Below are positions 27,003 to 39,500 of a stretch of 64,000 bases of DNA, one piece after another. The notes beneath the pieces were generated by a model. It was not told the DNA's origin. It made no database searches and saw only the letters and a program-made list of their open reading frames with translations. The stretch spans positions 24,680,987 to 24,744,986 of the forward strand of contig NC_084893.1 of the NCBI RefSeq assembly GCF_958979055.1. The letters are read 5' to 3'. How positions within the stretch are numbered: position 1 is the stretch's first letter; every line of letters starts with the position of its first letter. Source of the stretch: Alnus glutinosa. Taxonomy: Eukaryota > Streptophyta > Magnoliopsida > Fagales > Betulaceae. The position numbers and the translations under genes are program-made.

Positions 27003-27439
27003 ATTCTATGAGTCTATGTCCTCTTTGCCCACAAGACATTGAATCGTATGGTCATTTATTTTTAATAGGGCACACATGCTTATTTGGAGACAAAAAAAAA
27101 AAATACAAAAAGGCGTACAATTTATTAAAGTATTGATTAAATGATTAAATTTATATCTTCTTATCAGTTTTTAGAACAAGTAATGATTTAACATGATATC
27201 AGAATTAGAAATTATAAGTTTATTCTATGAGTCTATGTCCTCTTTGCCCACAAGACATTGAATCGTATGGTCATTTATTTTTAGTAGGGCACACATGCTT
27301 ATTTGGAGACAAAAAAAAAATACAAAAAGACGTAAAATTTATTAAAGTATTGATTAAATGATTAAATTTATATCTTCTTATCAGTTTTTAGAATAAGTAG
27401 TGATTTAACATGATATCAGAATTAAAAATTATGAGTTTG
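27003..27439. repeat. tandem direct duplication of 219 bp
   Basis: 27003-27221 is followed directly by a copy at 27222-27439. The copies differ by few substitutions and a short A-tract length change. Each contains AACATGATATCAGAATTA. Confidence 0.85.
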
Positions 27440-27517
27440 AACTTTGATTTACAATTCACCCAATTTCAATTAACATGCGTTGAAGGTAGCCAAATAACAA
27501 TTCTATTTTTAAGTAAT

Positions 27518-27967
27518 AGTGATAACTTCACAAAAGGGTATCGAATTATAAGTAGTTTTGATATAAGGGTACTGAGTTAGCAAACGTCTCAAACTGTGGT
27601 ATCCACATTTTCAAACAGCTCACTTAAGGGTACTCGGTTAGGATTTGCTATTAAAAAAAATACCCTTATTTTTGTTTAAAAAAGAAAAGAAGAAATGTTA
27701 GATTTAGGTGTTGGTGTTAGTCAGAATTTAACAGAATTTACAAAAATACCCATGCTTGAATCTTTTAAAATTTATATATATATATATATTTAAAAAAAAA
27801 ACATAGAAATGTTTTGAGAATTTTGGTAAGATTTAATAGTAAATCATAACGGATTACCCTTAAGTAAAATGTTTAGAAATGTGAATACCCTAGTTTGAGA
27901 CGTTTACTAGTTTAGTACCATTATCTCAAAACGACGTATAATTCGAAACCCTTTTACGAAGTTATTC
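27518..27967. mobile_element. 450-bp long-TIR element with exact 9-bp target duplication
   Basis: The two arms (about 150 bp each) are imperfect complements, sharing for example GCAAACGTCTCAAACT in the left arm and AGTTTGAGACGTTTAC in the right. TTAAGTAAT duplications flank it at 27509-27517 and 27968-27976. It has an A/T centre and no coding capacity. Confidence 0.85.
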
Positions 27968-27976
27968 TTAAGTAAT

Positions 27977-30900
27977 AAGTTAACCTTACCACTTGCAAAA
28001 ATTAAGTATTTGTTTTGTCAAGATATTCCTATAAAAAGATGTGAAAAGTTTTTTAAAAGATATATGCTAAAGAGATTTTATCTTTTATTTGTTGATAATT
28101 TTAGTAGTATAAGCATGATTTTGTCCCTTAAAAAAGAAAAAGAAAAAAAAGAAGTGTTTTAAGATACATATTAGTAAACATAGCCCCCCCCAATATCTAA
28201 ACTGGGAATCCCCCCCTCCCCGGAAAGGATCATTATCATCATCTCTTTCAAGTATTTTGTTGCCTTAAATAATGGATTTAATTCGGCTTTCCGGCCTTCT
28301 CCATGCCTGCTATTTTTTCTGTCGGGACTCTTCGGACTGCCCGATGTACGCAGCTTCTAAACTCATCCTAATACGCAGCTCTTCTCGCCGTTGAAACAGC
28401 CTCTCTTCTAAATTTGGAGATGACATCATTCATGTCTTATGATTGGACACTCATAAATGTTCTCTCATGTCGCCAGAAGACATGCATACACCCACAAACT
28501 ACAAACCTTCATGACTTTTTCCCATCCTATTTTTAGTTTCTTTCTTTCTTTTTTCCCCTAATTTTCTATGCATTTGCTTCTTCAATTATCACAAAAGAGG
28601 ATTGGGATTAGGTTCGGTACTTCTTTTAACGGTTCATATTTAATTATAAATTTTTTCATGAGAAAGAGAAAAGTGAAATTAGATATAGACCGTTGAAAAA
28701 AACTATAAAATATGCGTTGTAGTTATTTTTTTTTTTAAGTATTTAAGCCAAATCTCACAAAAAGAACACTTTTGTCTTATGTATCCAGGTAGTAGTCCGA
28801 CACTTTCTCTTATGGTCTGTTTGAAATTGTGTTGAAAAATATAAGGCATGTTTGGGTAATAATTGTTTTTTTAAAAAAAATATATTTTATTATTTTTCAA
28901 AAACATGTTTGGGTTGTTTTTTATAATTCAAATTCGATTCAGATTTTATCCAACTTTTTCTAATTTTGTTTTAGGTTTTCTAAACCATCAAAACATACTT
29001 TCAAAATACAAGTTCTTTTGGTATTTGCAATTTTAAATATAATATATAAAAATCGCATATCCAAACGGACCCATAGCTTTTATCTATAGAAAAAAAAAAA
29101 AAAAAAAAAAAAACCTAGAAAGAGCTTTTTAGAAAGAAAGAAAGAAAGAAAGAAAGAAAAAAAAAATCTTATTTTTAAGCTTTAGAGCAAAAAGTCACAA
29201 AAGTGCTTTTTAAATTTTTTTACCAAGTTGATTTATTATTGTCTGGCATAACTTTTTATATACTAAAAACACTTTTTAAGCTCATTAACACAATCTCAAA
29301 CATTTTGAATACATATAAAAATAGAGAGATTCAGAAATTTGGGTTATATTTATTATCGACTTTGTTTTTTGTTTTCACAAATATTTTTTTAAACAAAAAC
29401 TAAAAATATCTTTCAAAACACTAACAGATATATCCTTGATATATATATATATATATATTTTTTAAATAGATTGATATATCCTTGATAATTAAATGAAAAA
29501 AAAAATCAATTCCTATTAATAAAAAGCTCCCTTAAATTTAATGAAGGGGGTACTATTGACTATTGCCCATGGGCTGGTAATAATTTAAAAGTTCCCTCCA
29601 ACTCCAATACTACACTGTCACGCTCACCAAAATTCCGACTTTTGTAGTTTTGTATACTCTTTGTACGTCAGTCTCAAGTCATATTCATGATTTAGAATTT
29701 CAAAACATCTCTGCCATCAACAAAGTGAAGAGCGCTCAGCGACAAAACACATTTTCTTATCCTTCTTCGCACGTCGAAGAAGCTTGCCCCAGCCACTTCC
29801 TGCCATTTATTTTATCTACCCAATGCTGACCTTATTCCATCATATATTTACAAACTTGCCCATGGATCTTAGCCATTTTAGATATATAAATTACATATTT
29901 TGCTTGGGTAGTAGGTTCTTGAAGTTTGCCTAATGCACGTCTAGAGGTCTAGGTGTTGCTTGATTTTTCTTCTAAACTCTATCTTCAAAAAAAAATGTAG
30001 CATCAAATAGTGTGGAGTAGGTTTAGCCCGTAAATGATCGGAGCAATGTTATCTACTGCACTTCTATTAACTATTGAATCGGCCTATGTTAAAAATAAAG
30101 ATAAAAATTTAAGAACTGATGATCATTGTCACATCATCTCAAATGGTGTAATATCTTGAATAATTGATGTTCCCACGCAAATATAATGCAGATAAGGTGG
30201 GGATTTTCTTATGGAAGCCCTCGATGAAAAATCTTGATTCCGTCTCGGTCTCAAATACGCTTGTAGCCCTCATCTCACATAATTTCCTTGCCCCCTCTTC
30301 CTTTCTTTGAGCTCTCTTTCTTACCTTCCAAGCATATTATGGTAGTGGGATTCAATTCTAGCTTTCCTTCTTTGCAAAGATAGATGAGGCTTTAATCTAG
30401 AAGTAGTCATATACTTTATTTCCGTATTATATTCATTTTTTCTCGTGATAACTGATAATATCAATATGGCCATGCCACTTCACGATAGTGAAATGTTCCC
30501 ATAAATGGCCAAAATTACAAACCAACAAAAATGCGGAATGGGACCCTCTCCATTTCATTTTGGAGCCGGTTAGTTATAAAATAAGGGGTAAAATAGTTAT
30601 TTCAAATTTTTAGATAATCTTGCCCAATGTTTTATAACTAATCAGCTCCTCTCAATTTCATTTCGGTTTGTAAAAAATATAGCCACTAATAACATAAAAA
30701 TAAAACGGAGACCGGAAAGATCATGTCGCAAAGATAATGGCTTTGTTTGATAACATTTTCTTAAATTTCTTTCTCTTGCATAAATAAATAACTAAAAATA
30801 TGAAATAATTCAAAATTATTTTTATAAAAAAAAAAAAAAAATACCCCTAAAAAATATTATCAAACGGAACCAATACGCCATCCAAACAGTTTTAACATGT

Positions 30901-31406
30901 GCATCAAACGGATTGGCCACAGCAAAAGCGAGGGGTAATAAAGGGAAAAACTACGGAAAGAATCCATCAACAGGATACCAAACTTGTAAATATCTTCAAA
31001 TACTGTGGCAAATAGTAGAAGTGCTCTTTCCCAATTTGCAACGACTCTTGGAGCTTTTCAGGTCCCAACTCCCAAGTGTCTCTGTGTTTTCTTCTATCCG
31101 GCGCAGTTTTGGCTCTAACTTTTTCCCAAACTCCATTTTTATCTTTTTTTTTCCGATATTCGTATATTTCACACACAAATATTTTATCCTTATCAGATCC
31201 GAACGGTTCTCTCAAGAAACCAATGCTCAACCCCACCTAGTCACCTACCCGAGATATTTGAATTTCTTCAACAAAACCTTAAAGCAACGACAAACAACAG
31301 CGCGCAACAAATCTGTCATCCAAGTTAAGCTGCAAATTTTGTTCTCAAAAACCGAGAAAACAGAACAGGCAAACAGCTTTTTCTTTCGTTTCTGTTTTAC
31401 ATTTCC

Positions 31407-31450
<44 letters not shown>

Positions 31451-31803
31451 CTCACACAGGCACAGACACACACAAGGTTTGTTTATCAGAAACAACCTTA
31501 ACCCTACGGGATTATTTACGCAAATGCGGTTTCGTGGTTTGTTTTCTGGAAGTGTTTTTAGAAAAGAAGAAAAAAAAAAGATATAGTTTTTATTTCGCAA
31601 CATTTCCGCGTTGAAATTCCAGCTTGTTATTCTTCTTACGGATTTGGACTACCGGAATAGGATTCTTACGTTTTTTTTATCATTCCTATTAGGGTTTTTA
31701 TGGTTGGTGTCTTGGACAACGCAGGGTTCGGTTTCGTTTCAAGTGAGGTGGATATTGAGCTTTTGAGGCTGAGATTCGAGTGAATTTGGATTCGAATTTG
31801 GTG
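27977..31803. other. intergenic and 5' region of the myosin gene
   Basis: No gene seen. MITE-like inverted repeats occur at about 28811-29071 and 30739-30873. A (CT)n tract at 31412-31446, within about 400 bases of the myosin ATG, is typical of a plant 5' leader. The 233-codon frame at 30913-31614 runs through this tract and is not a convincing gene. Confidence 0.5.
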
Positions 31804-34800
31804 ATGTTATCGCCGGGGACGATGGCGCGGAGCTCGCTGGAGGAGATGCTGGTCTCGCTGCGACGGAAAGACGAATGCGAGAAGCCTAAGGACTTGCCGC
31901 CGGCGCTGCCGGCTCGGCCGACGTCGAGGGCTCGGCTGCCCTCGGCGCGCCGCTCTCTGCCGAACAGCTTCAAGGTCGGCGGTGATAATGACGGTGCACG
32001 ACCGCCGAGTGAGTTTAAAGGGAAAGATGAGGGAAAGAGGAAAGAGAGCGATTTGGGGTTCAAGAGAGGGAGCTTCGGGAGTAAGAAGATGAAGAAAGAT
32101 CAGAATGTGGAGTCGCCGTATGCTGTGGATTCGGAGGAGAGCAAAAATGAGCGAACGGAGGGTTCAGGTTCGGATCATGGCTCTGCTGCGCCGTGTGCCA
32201 CGTCGCCGAAGATGAGGGAATTGGATTGGGATGACAACATTGGTTATTTCATCAAGAAGGTAACTGAGAAGGAAAATAATGAGAATAACATGTTTGCCTT
32301 CAGATTGATTCTTTGTTGTTCTGTTTGTCTTGTTCAGGTTTGTTGATTGACAATCTCGAAATGATTAGAGTATTTAGCAGTATAACTAATTGCAAGAATC
32401 CGTGTATCTTGGGTCTTAGGCTAGAGAGAGTGATCTAGAAAGTGTGGAATTTGGTTATTATTTCTCTTGGTAAGGGGTGTTAATTGAAGTACTCAAAGTG
32501 GTTAGAGTATTTGACTGTACAGTTAATTACAAGAACAGAGCTGTTTTTTATTTATTTATTTATTTATTTTTGTGTGTGGTGTTCAGATAATAAGTTTACA
32601 GGTCTTAGTCTAGAAAGAGGGATGAAGAAATTGTGGAGTTTCGTTGTAATTAGTAATGGGTAGATTGATCCGGGGGGTTGGGTGTTCAAATCCCTCAGCT
32701 CCCTTTTTTCCATTAGTAAGAACTTGTATCAGATGGAAGATCCATTTTAGGTATGTGATCTTGTTTTGATGGATTGGTTACGGCACCTAGTGCACTAAAA
32801 GATACATTTAGATGTGATAAATATACAAATTAGAAGTCAAATCATGGTTGAAATGTTGGTGGGAGGCCAGACTTTCTTACTTTCGAAGTGAACCATCCAT
32901 TTGATGTTCTGGACCAGCACTGACCTTGTTCCCTTACCGTTGAAACTTTAGCAATGAATTAGTTTTTTGTGAATTGTACCAGTTGCCTATATTGCTGGTG
33001 TTGATGTATTGTTTCTGAAATGTACATAGATATTGAATGTAAGTTTTCTTAGCAGAAGCTTCGTGTATGGTGTTGGCACCCAAGTAGGCAGTGGGAGTCA
33101 GGAACAATACGATCAACTTCAGGGGAGGAAGCTCTTGTTTCGCTGTCAAATGGAAACGTAAGTATCATAACCTTTGGCCATTTCTGAATTCTGTTTGAAC
33201 AATCTTAAGTACATTAGTTGGTGGGTTTTACTTGCACTTAGGTTGTGTGATTACTACAGGTTATGAAAGTGCCCACGGGAGAGCTCTTACCTGCAAACCC
33301 AGATATATTGTATGGCGTAGAGGATCTTATACAGCTTAGTTATTTGAACGAGCCATCAGTACTTTACAATCTCCGGTGCAGATATTCTCAGGATAAGATC
33401 TATGTAAGTATGATATGTTCCTCTTGCTCATGCTTGCGAGTCAGAGTCATATCTCCTTTTTCACTCTCCTTTGACGGTTTTTATGTTTCTTTCTGTAGAG
33501 TAAAGCAGGCCCAGTTTTGATTGCAGTTAATCCCTTCAAGGACGTACAGATACATGGAAAAGATTTTGTCACAGCTTACAGGCAGAAACTAATGGACAAC
33601 CCTCATGTTTATGCTATAGCAGACACTGCTTATACTGAGATGATGAGAGGTGGGGAGAATCCGTATGTTTTCTTATATGAAGAAAAAAAGTGAAACATTT
33701 CGACTCTCTTTTGCCCATGTGTAAATTTTTTCTCAAGCCCTTTCTTTTTGCTATATTTTATTTTGCAGATGAAGTAAATCAATCCATAATCATAAGGTTA
33801 GAATGTCTTCAATTAAGTTTCCTTTTAACTAGGAGCTCGGTTGTGGACCATTTCTTTAGTGTTCTTTAAGTTCTGTTCTTCAATATTGGCAACTGAGCTC
33901 ATTTTGGACGTTTATTGGTAGTTAGAACACATAATCATCTTTTAGTTTTTTCTTGCAGTGGTGAAAGCGGAGCTGGAAAAACTGAGACAGCTAAAATTGC
34001 AATGCAATATTTGACTGCCCTTGGTGGTGGCAGTTCCGGGATAGAGTATGAAATCCTTCAGACAAACTGTATACTGGAAGCATTTGGGAATGCAAAAACA
34101 TCGAGGAATAACAACTCTAGCCGATTTGTGAGTTCCTTTCTTTCTTTTCATTGCAGAACGTAGTCAGTTTTATCACGGTCTATAGCTTAAAAGTTTTTGT
34201 TTGGTTTTGAATATTATAGTTCTGCAATTTACAATGAGGTCTTAAGGTTATGCAGTTTAGTTTACATATGTTCTAATTTTGCACAGGGGAAGTTGATTGA
34301 AATTCATTTTAGTTCAATGGGGAAGATATGTGGTGCTAAGATCCAAACCTGTAAGCAGTTTGAATTTGTATAAATTGCTCTAATGTTAAACTATTTTGTG
34401 ATGCGTATTTATCGAGATAACTGACTTGATTGCTGTTTCAACCTCATGCTTATGTCAAATGTCAATTCACCTGCGATAATTGTGGACAGTTTTGTTAGAA
34501 AAGGTAAACTGTTGCCCCATCTGAAGTGCCGTGACTTTTATATCATCATGTTTTACTTCTGAAATCATGTACATCTCTGAGCAGTCAAGAGTGGTTCAAC
34601 TGGTCAATGGCGAGAGGTCATACCACATCTTTTACCAACTTTGTGCTGGTGCTCCTTCAGTTCTTAAAGGTTGGACATTTTTCATCATTCCACACTATTT
34701 TCTCAATGTAGAATTCCCATTTTGGCCGATTCTCGTCCTTTCAACATCCATAATTGTTACTCCAATGTGACAAAAATGGCTATATAAGTTGTTTCATTGT

Positions 34801-36511
34801 AGTATTGTTCTCTCAGCTTTGAGTATAGTTGGCTGTTTTACTGGAAGCGTTGAGTATAGTTCTCTCAGCTTTCCTGATTGTTTCTCTATACTAGCCTCAT
34901 CTGTTAAATTTAGTGATGATCAGCAACCAGCAACAGTGCCCTTTCAATATTTGGAACCTCCTAAAATGTTGTTCATATTCATTTATAACTCTAATGACAA
35001 GATTTTTTTTTTTTTTTTTTTTTTTTTTCTTTCTATTTTATAAAGTTACAACCAGCCACAGTGCTCGTTCAATATTCTAATTTACTCATAATTTATTTAA
35101 ATGCGCTTGTAGAGAACTTATTCTCTCATGCTTGGAATTAATTTTTGTTTGTCTTTGTAGAGAGACTGAATCTAAGAATTGCAAGTGAGTACAGTTATCT
35201 TAATCAGAGTGATTGCTTGGCAATTCATGGTGTTGATGATGTTAGGAAATTTCATAAGCTCATGGTAAGTTTACATGTAGTTGTTTCTGTCACCATTCTG
35301 GTTCATTTACCCTTTTTCCTGTTATTTGTCTCCTATTATCCTTATTCTTGTTTTCTGGCTCCAGGAATCCCTAGACGTTCTTCGAATCAGCAAAGAAGAT
35401 CAAGAGCATACATTTGCAATACTTGCTGCAGTGTTATGGCTGGGGAACATATCATTTCAAGTAATTGACAATGAAAACCATGTAGAGGTGTTGGCGAATG
35501 AAGGTAAGTTTTATGTGTTTGGCTTCATGACTTTCTTAATGGATGTCTTGCGCCTGATGCTGTTTGTATGCCGGTAGTGCTGAGTGGCTTAAATACTTGG
35601 TGCTAGTTGTAACTATCTAGAATTATTTTAATTAGCCATAAACTGATGTGTTTTTTTTAGGTTTAGAACTACATGGTGATATTTTGAGCTTTGGTAAAAT
35701 GTTTGGTACATATATGTGGAGAGAATTTGACTACTGTGTCAATAGCAGGTCATCCATCCCTGAGAGAGAGAGAGATGTGAACCCACTAGTAACAAAACAT
35801 AGGAAATGATAAATCGGCTACTTCGAGAGAGCCGTGATTTTCAATGGCTACTTCGAGGGAGCTTTGACTTCCAAAACACAATGAGATGTATTAGGTTTGA
35901 TAATATTCAGGCATGCATTCTTATTCATTGTCCTTCTCTTAAATAGAGGAATAAAAGTTACATGTTACAAGGGCTAAACTAGGTTTAGTTGTCAATAACT
36001 AGTAAGGAAAGATCCTTACGAATAGCCTACATCGTTATTGGGGAATATCTCTTCCTTATTAAACTAGGAAATAAAAGGCTGGAAATAAATGGAGATTTAC
36101 TCTGTATTAGTTTCTAAGTGACCCCCAAGGAACGAATACATTATTCTCCTCCCGTAACAACGCCCTTGTCCTCAAGGCCAAAAATACTGCAAGATGTATT
36201 CTTTGTCATCCTCATCTCCCATGACCATACCTCCATCATCATCTTTTGCCAATCAAATTTTATTTATTTATTTATTTTTTTCCTGAATCAAAGCCAAACA
36301 AAAGCTCTCTTCTTTATCTCTCTCGCACCACAATGAACACAAGTGACTCCCAGAGGCGTGGAGGCGCGGTGTGAGTTGATGAGGGCGCGTTTGGAAGGTT
36401 CGGTCTGGTGCTTTCTAAATTTGGTGTTGAGGTGGGCTGATCTATGGCCGGTTGATGGTGATTTGGTGGTATGCCGGTGTGGATGGATTTTTCTTGCTTC
36501 AACAGCTATTT

Positions 36512-36552
<41 letters not shown>

Positions 36553-39500
36553 GTTGTGATGGTGGCGGCCGGTGGGGTAGGTGTTATGGTCAAGGATTGA
36601 CTTGCTGGAGAGGGGCGCGGTGGAGGCAAACTTTTAATTTTTCTTACATGCTCCTTCATCTTTTTGGTGAATTTTTCATTCCATGCAAGGAATTCTGACC
36701 GCATCTTTTCTAACCTTGTTGCTTAGCGCTCAAGAAAATTTGGAAAGACATGGTGATGGGCATGGATCGGTGATTGTTGTAGAAAACAATCAACTTTGCT
36801 CTGATACCACTTGATGTGAACCCACTAGTAACAAAACATAGGAAATGATAAATCGGCTACTTCAAAAGAGCCGTGATCTCCAAAGGCTATTTCGAGGGAG
36901 CTTTGCCCTCCAAAACACAATGAGATGTATTGGGTTTGATAATATTCCAGCATGCATTCTTATTCATTGTCCTTCTCTTAAATAGAGGAATAAAAGCTAT
37001 ATGTTACAAGGGCTAAACTAGGTTTAGCCGTCAATAACTAGTAAGGAAAGATCCTTACGAATAGCCTACGTCCTTATTGGGAATATCTTTTCCTTATTAG
37101 ACTAGGAAATAAAAGGCTGAAAATAAATGGAGATTTACTCCTTATTAGTTTCTACTTGAACCCCATGGAACGAATACATCAGTGTGTGCATTTTTTGGTT
37201 GTTACAGTTGTCCAATAGAAAGTTTGTTTAAGTAATGGAAATGTAAATTTGAGAACCGGTAGGCCGCTAGAAATGTTTAGAGAACCAGTATCTATGCCTG
37301 TGAGCTTATTTGTTTATTTTCCTTAAAAAGATATCTTCTTATGCTGGTAACTATGGTCAGAAGGATTATATAAAAGGTTCATTGGCTTCCGCATTCTATC
37401 CCAAGTGTCATGGTTGAGTTACTCATACTTTGAAAGAGATAGGAAGGTAGTGAAACTTTGATATAGCAACTAATGCTGTCCCCCTCTCTCTTTCCTTGTG
37501 TCCTGTATTTGTTCCTATGAGTACTGTTTACTGTCATGGTATTTTATCTAGAACTTGTTTTAAGCCGTCTGCTTTCTCTGTGTACTGGCAAATTATAAAT
37601 ATATTCTTTGAAGACTTTCTCATATAGACTTACTTTGGAGTGGCTTCTACTAACTTTTCCTCTTGTCAGCTGTAACCAATGCTGCCAGGCTGATTGGTTG
37701 CAGTTCCCAGGAACTAGTGCTAGCTTTATCTACCCATAAAATCCAAGCTGGCAAGGATACTATTGCTAAAAGATTGACAATGCAGCAGGTCTGTTTAGCG
37801 CTCTGTCCCTATATTCTAAGCTGATTTCAAATGCACTCTTTTGGGGTTACATGAATTTTTTCCCCTTATGAAATTCAGGCAATTGACACAAGAGACGCAT
37901 TGGCAAAATTTATATATGCGAGCATTTTTGACTGGCTTGTAGAAAAAATCAATAAGTCACTTGAAGTGGGCAAACGATGTACTGGGAGATCTATAAGTAT
38001 CCTTGATATATATGGGTTTGAGTCATTTCAGGTATATGCTTTGTCTTCATCTATATAGTGATGTTTTTAGTGTAATATTGTTGCATATTTGATGGTGATA
38101 TCATCTCCTCATTTTCAGAGGAATGGCTTTGAACAATTTTGTATAAATTATGCAAATGAGAGGCTGCAACAACATTTCAACCGGCATCTATTTAAACTTG
38201 AGCAGGAGGTGAGCATATCAAATGCATTGTGACCTTTCAATTTAAATACAATGCATTTTTTTAAAGAAGTTTTTCTTTGATAACATGATGCTTAGAAGAA
38301 TCACAATTATATGTCTTGTCATGTATATGTAAACCTGTTCTCTAAGTGGCTTTTACATCTTTATAGTGTGCTTGGGAGTTTGGGACCTTATAAAGGAAAT
38401 GAAGGAATTATGAGGGAGTGGAATAGATAAGAAATGATTGAGATGTTCTTCATTTGTTTGGATGTTTAAGATAAAAGAAAAAAAATGGAAAGGAAAAATT
38501 ATGTACTTTGACTATTATTCCCTTCTCTGTTACCTTGTCTTTTATCAGTTGAGGAGGGAAAGCAAGATTTCATACCAATTAATGAAGGGAATGGAGCATC
38601 TCACCTACTTTTGGGTGGAATGCAAATGGAATCCAGCATTCCATTCTACCTGTTTCTTTTCTTTAAGATTCACTCCCTTATGGCGAATTCCATCAATCCT
38701 TTCATTTCCACTCCACTGGTATGACCCATGCAAACTTGCTGATAAAGACATCCATGATAAATTATTGCACACTCTAAATCCCGAATGAATCAAGGATGTG
38801 GACATTCCAAAGAGGTTATCCGGAAGTTATTCCTTTGATCTTAATGTGGAACATTTGGAGAGAAAGTAATTGGCACTACTTTGAAGACTGCGAGATCCCT
38901 CTTAGATTTGGCTGTATTCTATGTACCTTCGTTCTCCCTTTTGAACTTTTTAGATAGACACCTTTAGTGTGGTTGTCTCTCTTCTTTACTTTCGTGAGTG
39001 AGGGCTTTACCTACTTTCGGGAGCTGCAAGGTAGTGTTGAATGAAAAAGGCTAATCTAATCAGTCCTTTCTGTTTGTTTTTAATTCCTTTGGACTAGGAT
39101 CATATGCTCTAATGCTCATATAAATTGTTTTTGAGGATTCTAGATGCTGACCCACGAGCTAAATTAAAGAATTATATAATTAAAGGAAAATGATGTATCT
39201 GGTCAGACCAATTGGCTTTGCAAAGAGATCAGGGTTTTGTAGTGTATCTGGTCAGACCAATTGGCATTGCAAAACCATATTTTTCTTTTTGAACTTATCT
39301 GTTTTGACACGCTTTCATTGGATGTATCTTCTGTTTCACTGATTCAATAGAACTTCCCAATTATCATTATATGACATGGTTCTTATGAATAGCAATGTCA
39401 CAATTTCCTTGTTTCAGGATTATGAATTGGATGGGGTTGATTGGACAAAAGTTGATTTTGAAGACAATCAGGAGTGCTTGGATGTCTTTGAGAAGGTATT

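Larger units (their letters stand above)
35773..37181 (-). mobile_element. non-autonomous LTR retrotransposon in myosin intron 11
   Basis: Two LTRs of about 370 bp enclose about 670 bp. On the minus strand the right LTR is followed, two bases on, by the primer-binding site TGGTATCAGAGC (36809-36798), matching the initiator tRNA-Met end. A purine tract GGGAGGAGAA lies just before the other LTR (about 36153-36144). The LTRs run TG to CA in the right copy; the left has lost the terminal base match. The interior has no gag or pol frame, only a low-complexity frame around a CT repeat. Flanking 5-mers GAGAG and GTGTG do not match exactly. Confidence 0.9.

Noticed and set aside
30913-31614. 233-codon frame upstream of myosin
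   Set aside because: It runs through a CT microsatellite and Phe/Ser low complexity, has no domain and fits better as promoter and leader DNA.
32655-32710. Box B-like GTTCAAATCCC in myosin intron 1 as a tRNA or SINE
   Set aside because: No box A at suitable distance and no cloverleaf could be drawn.
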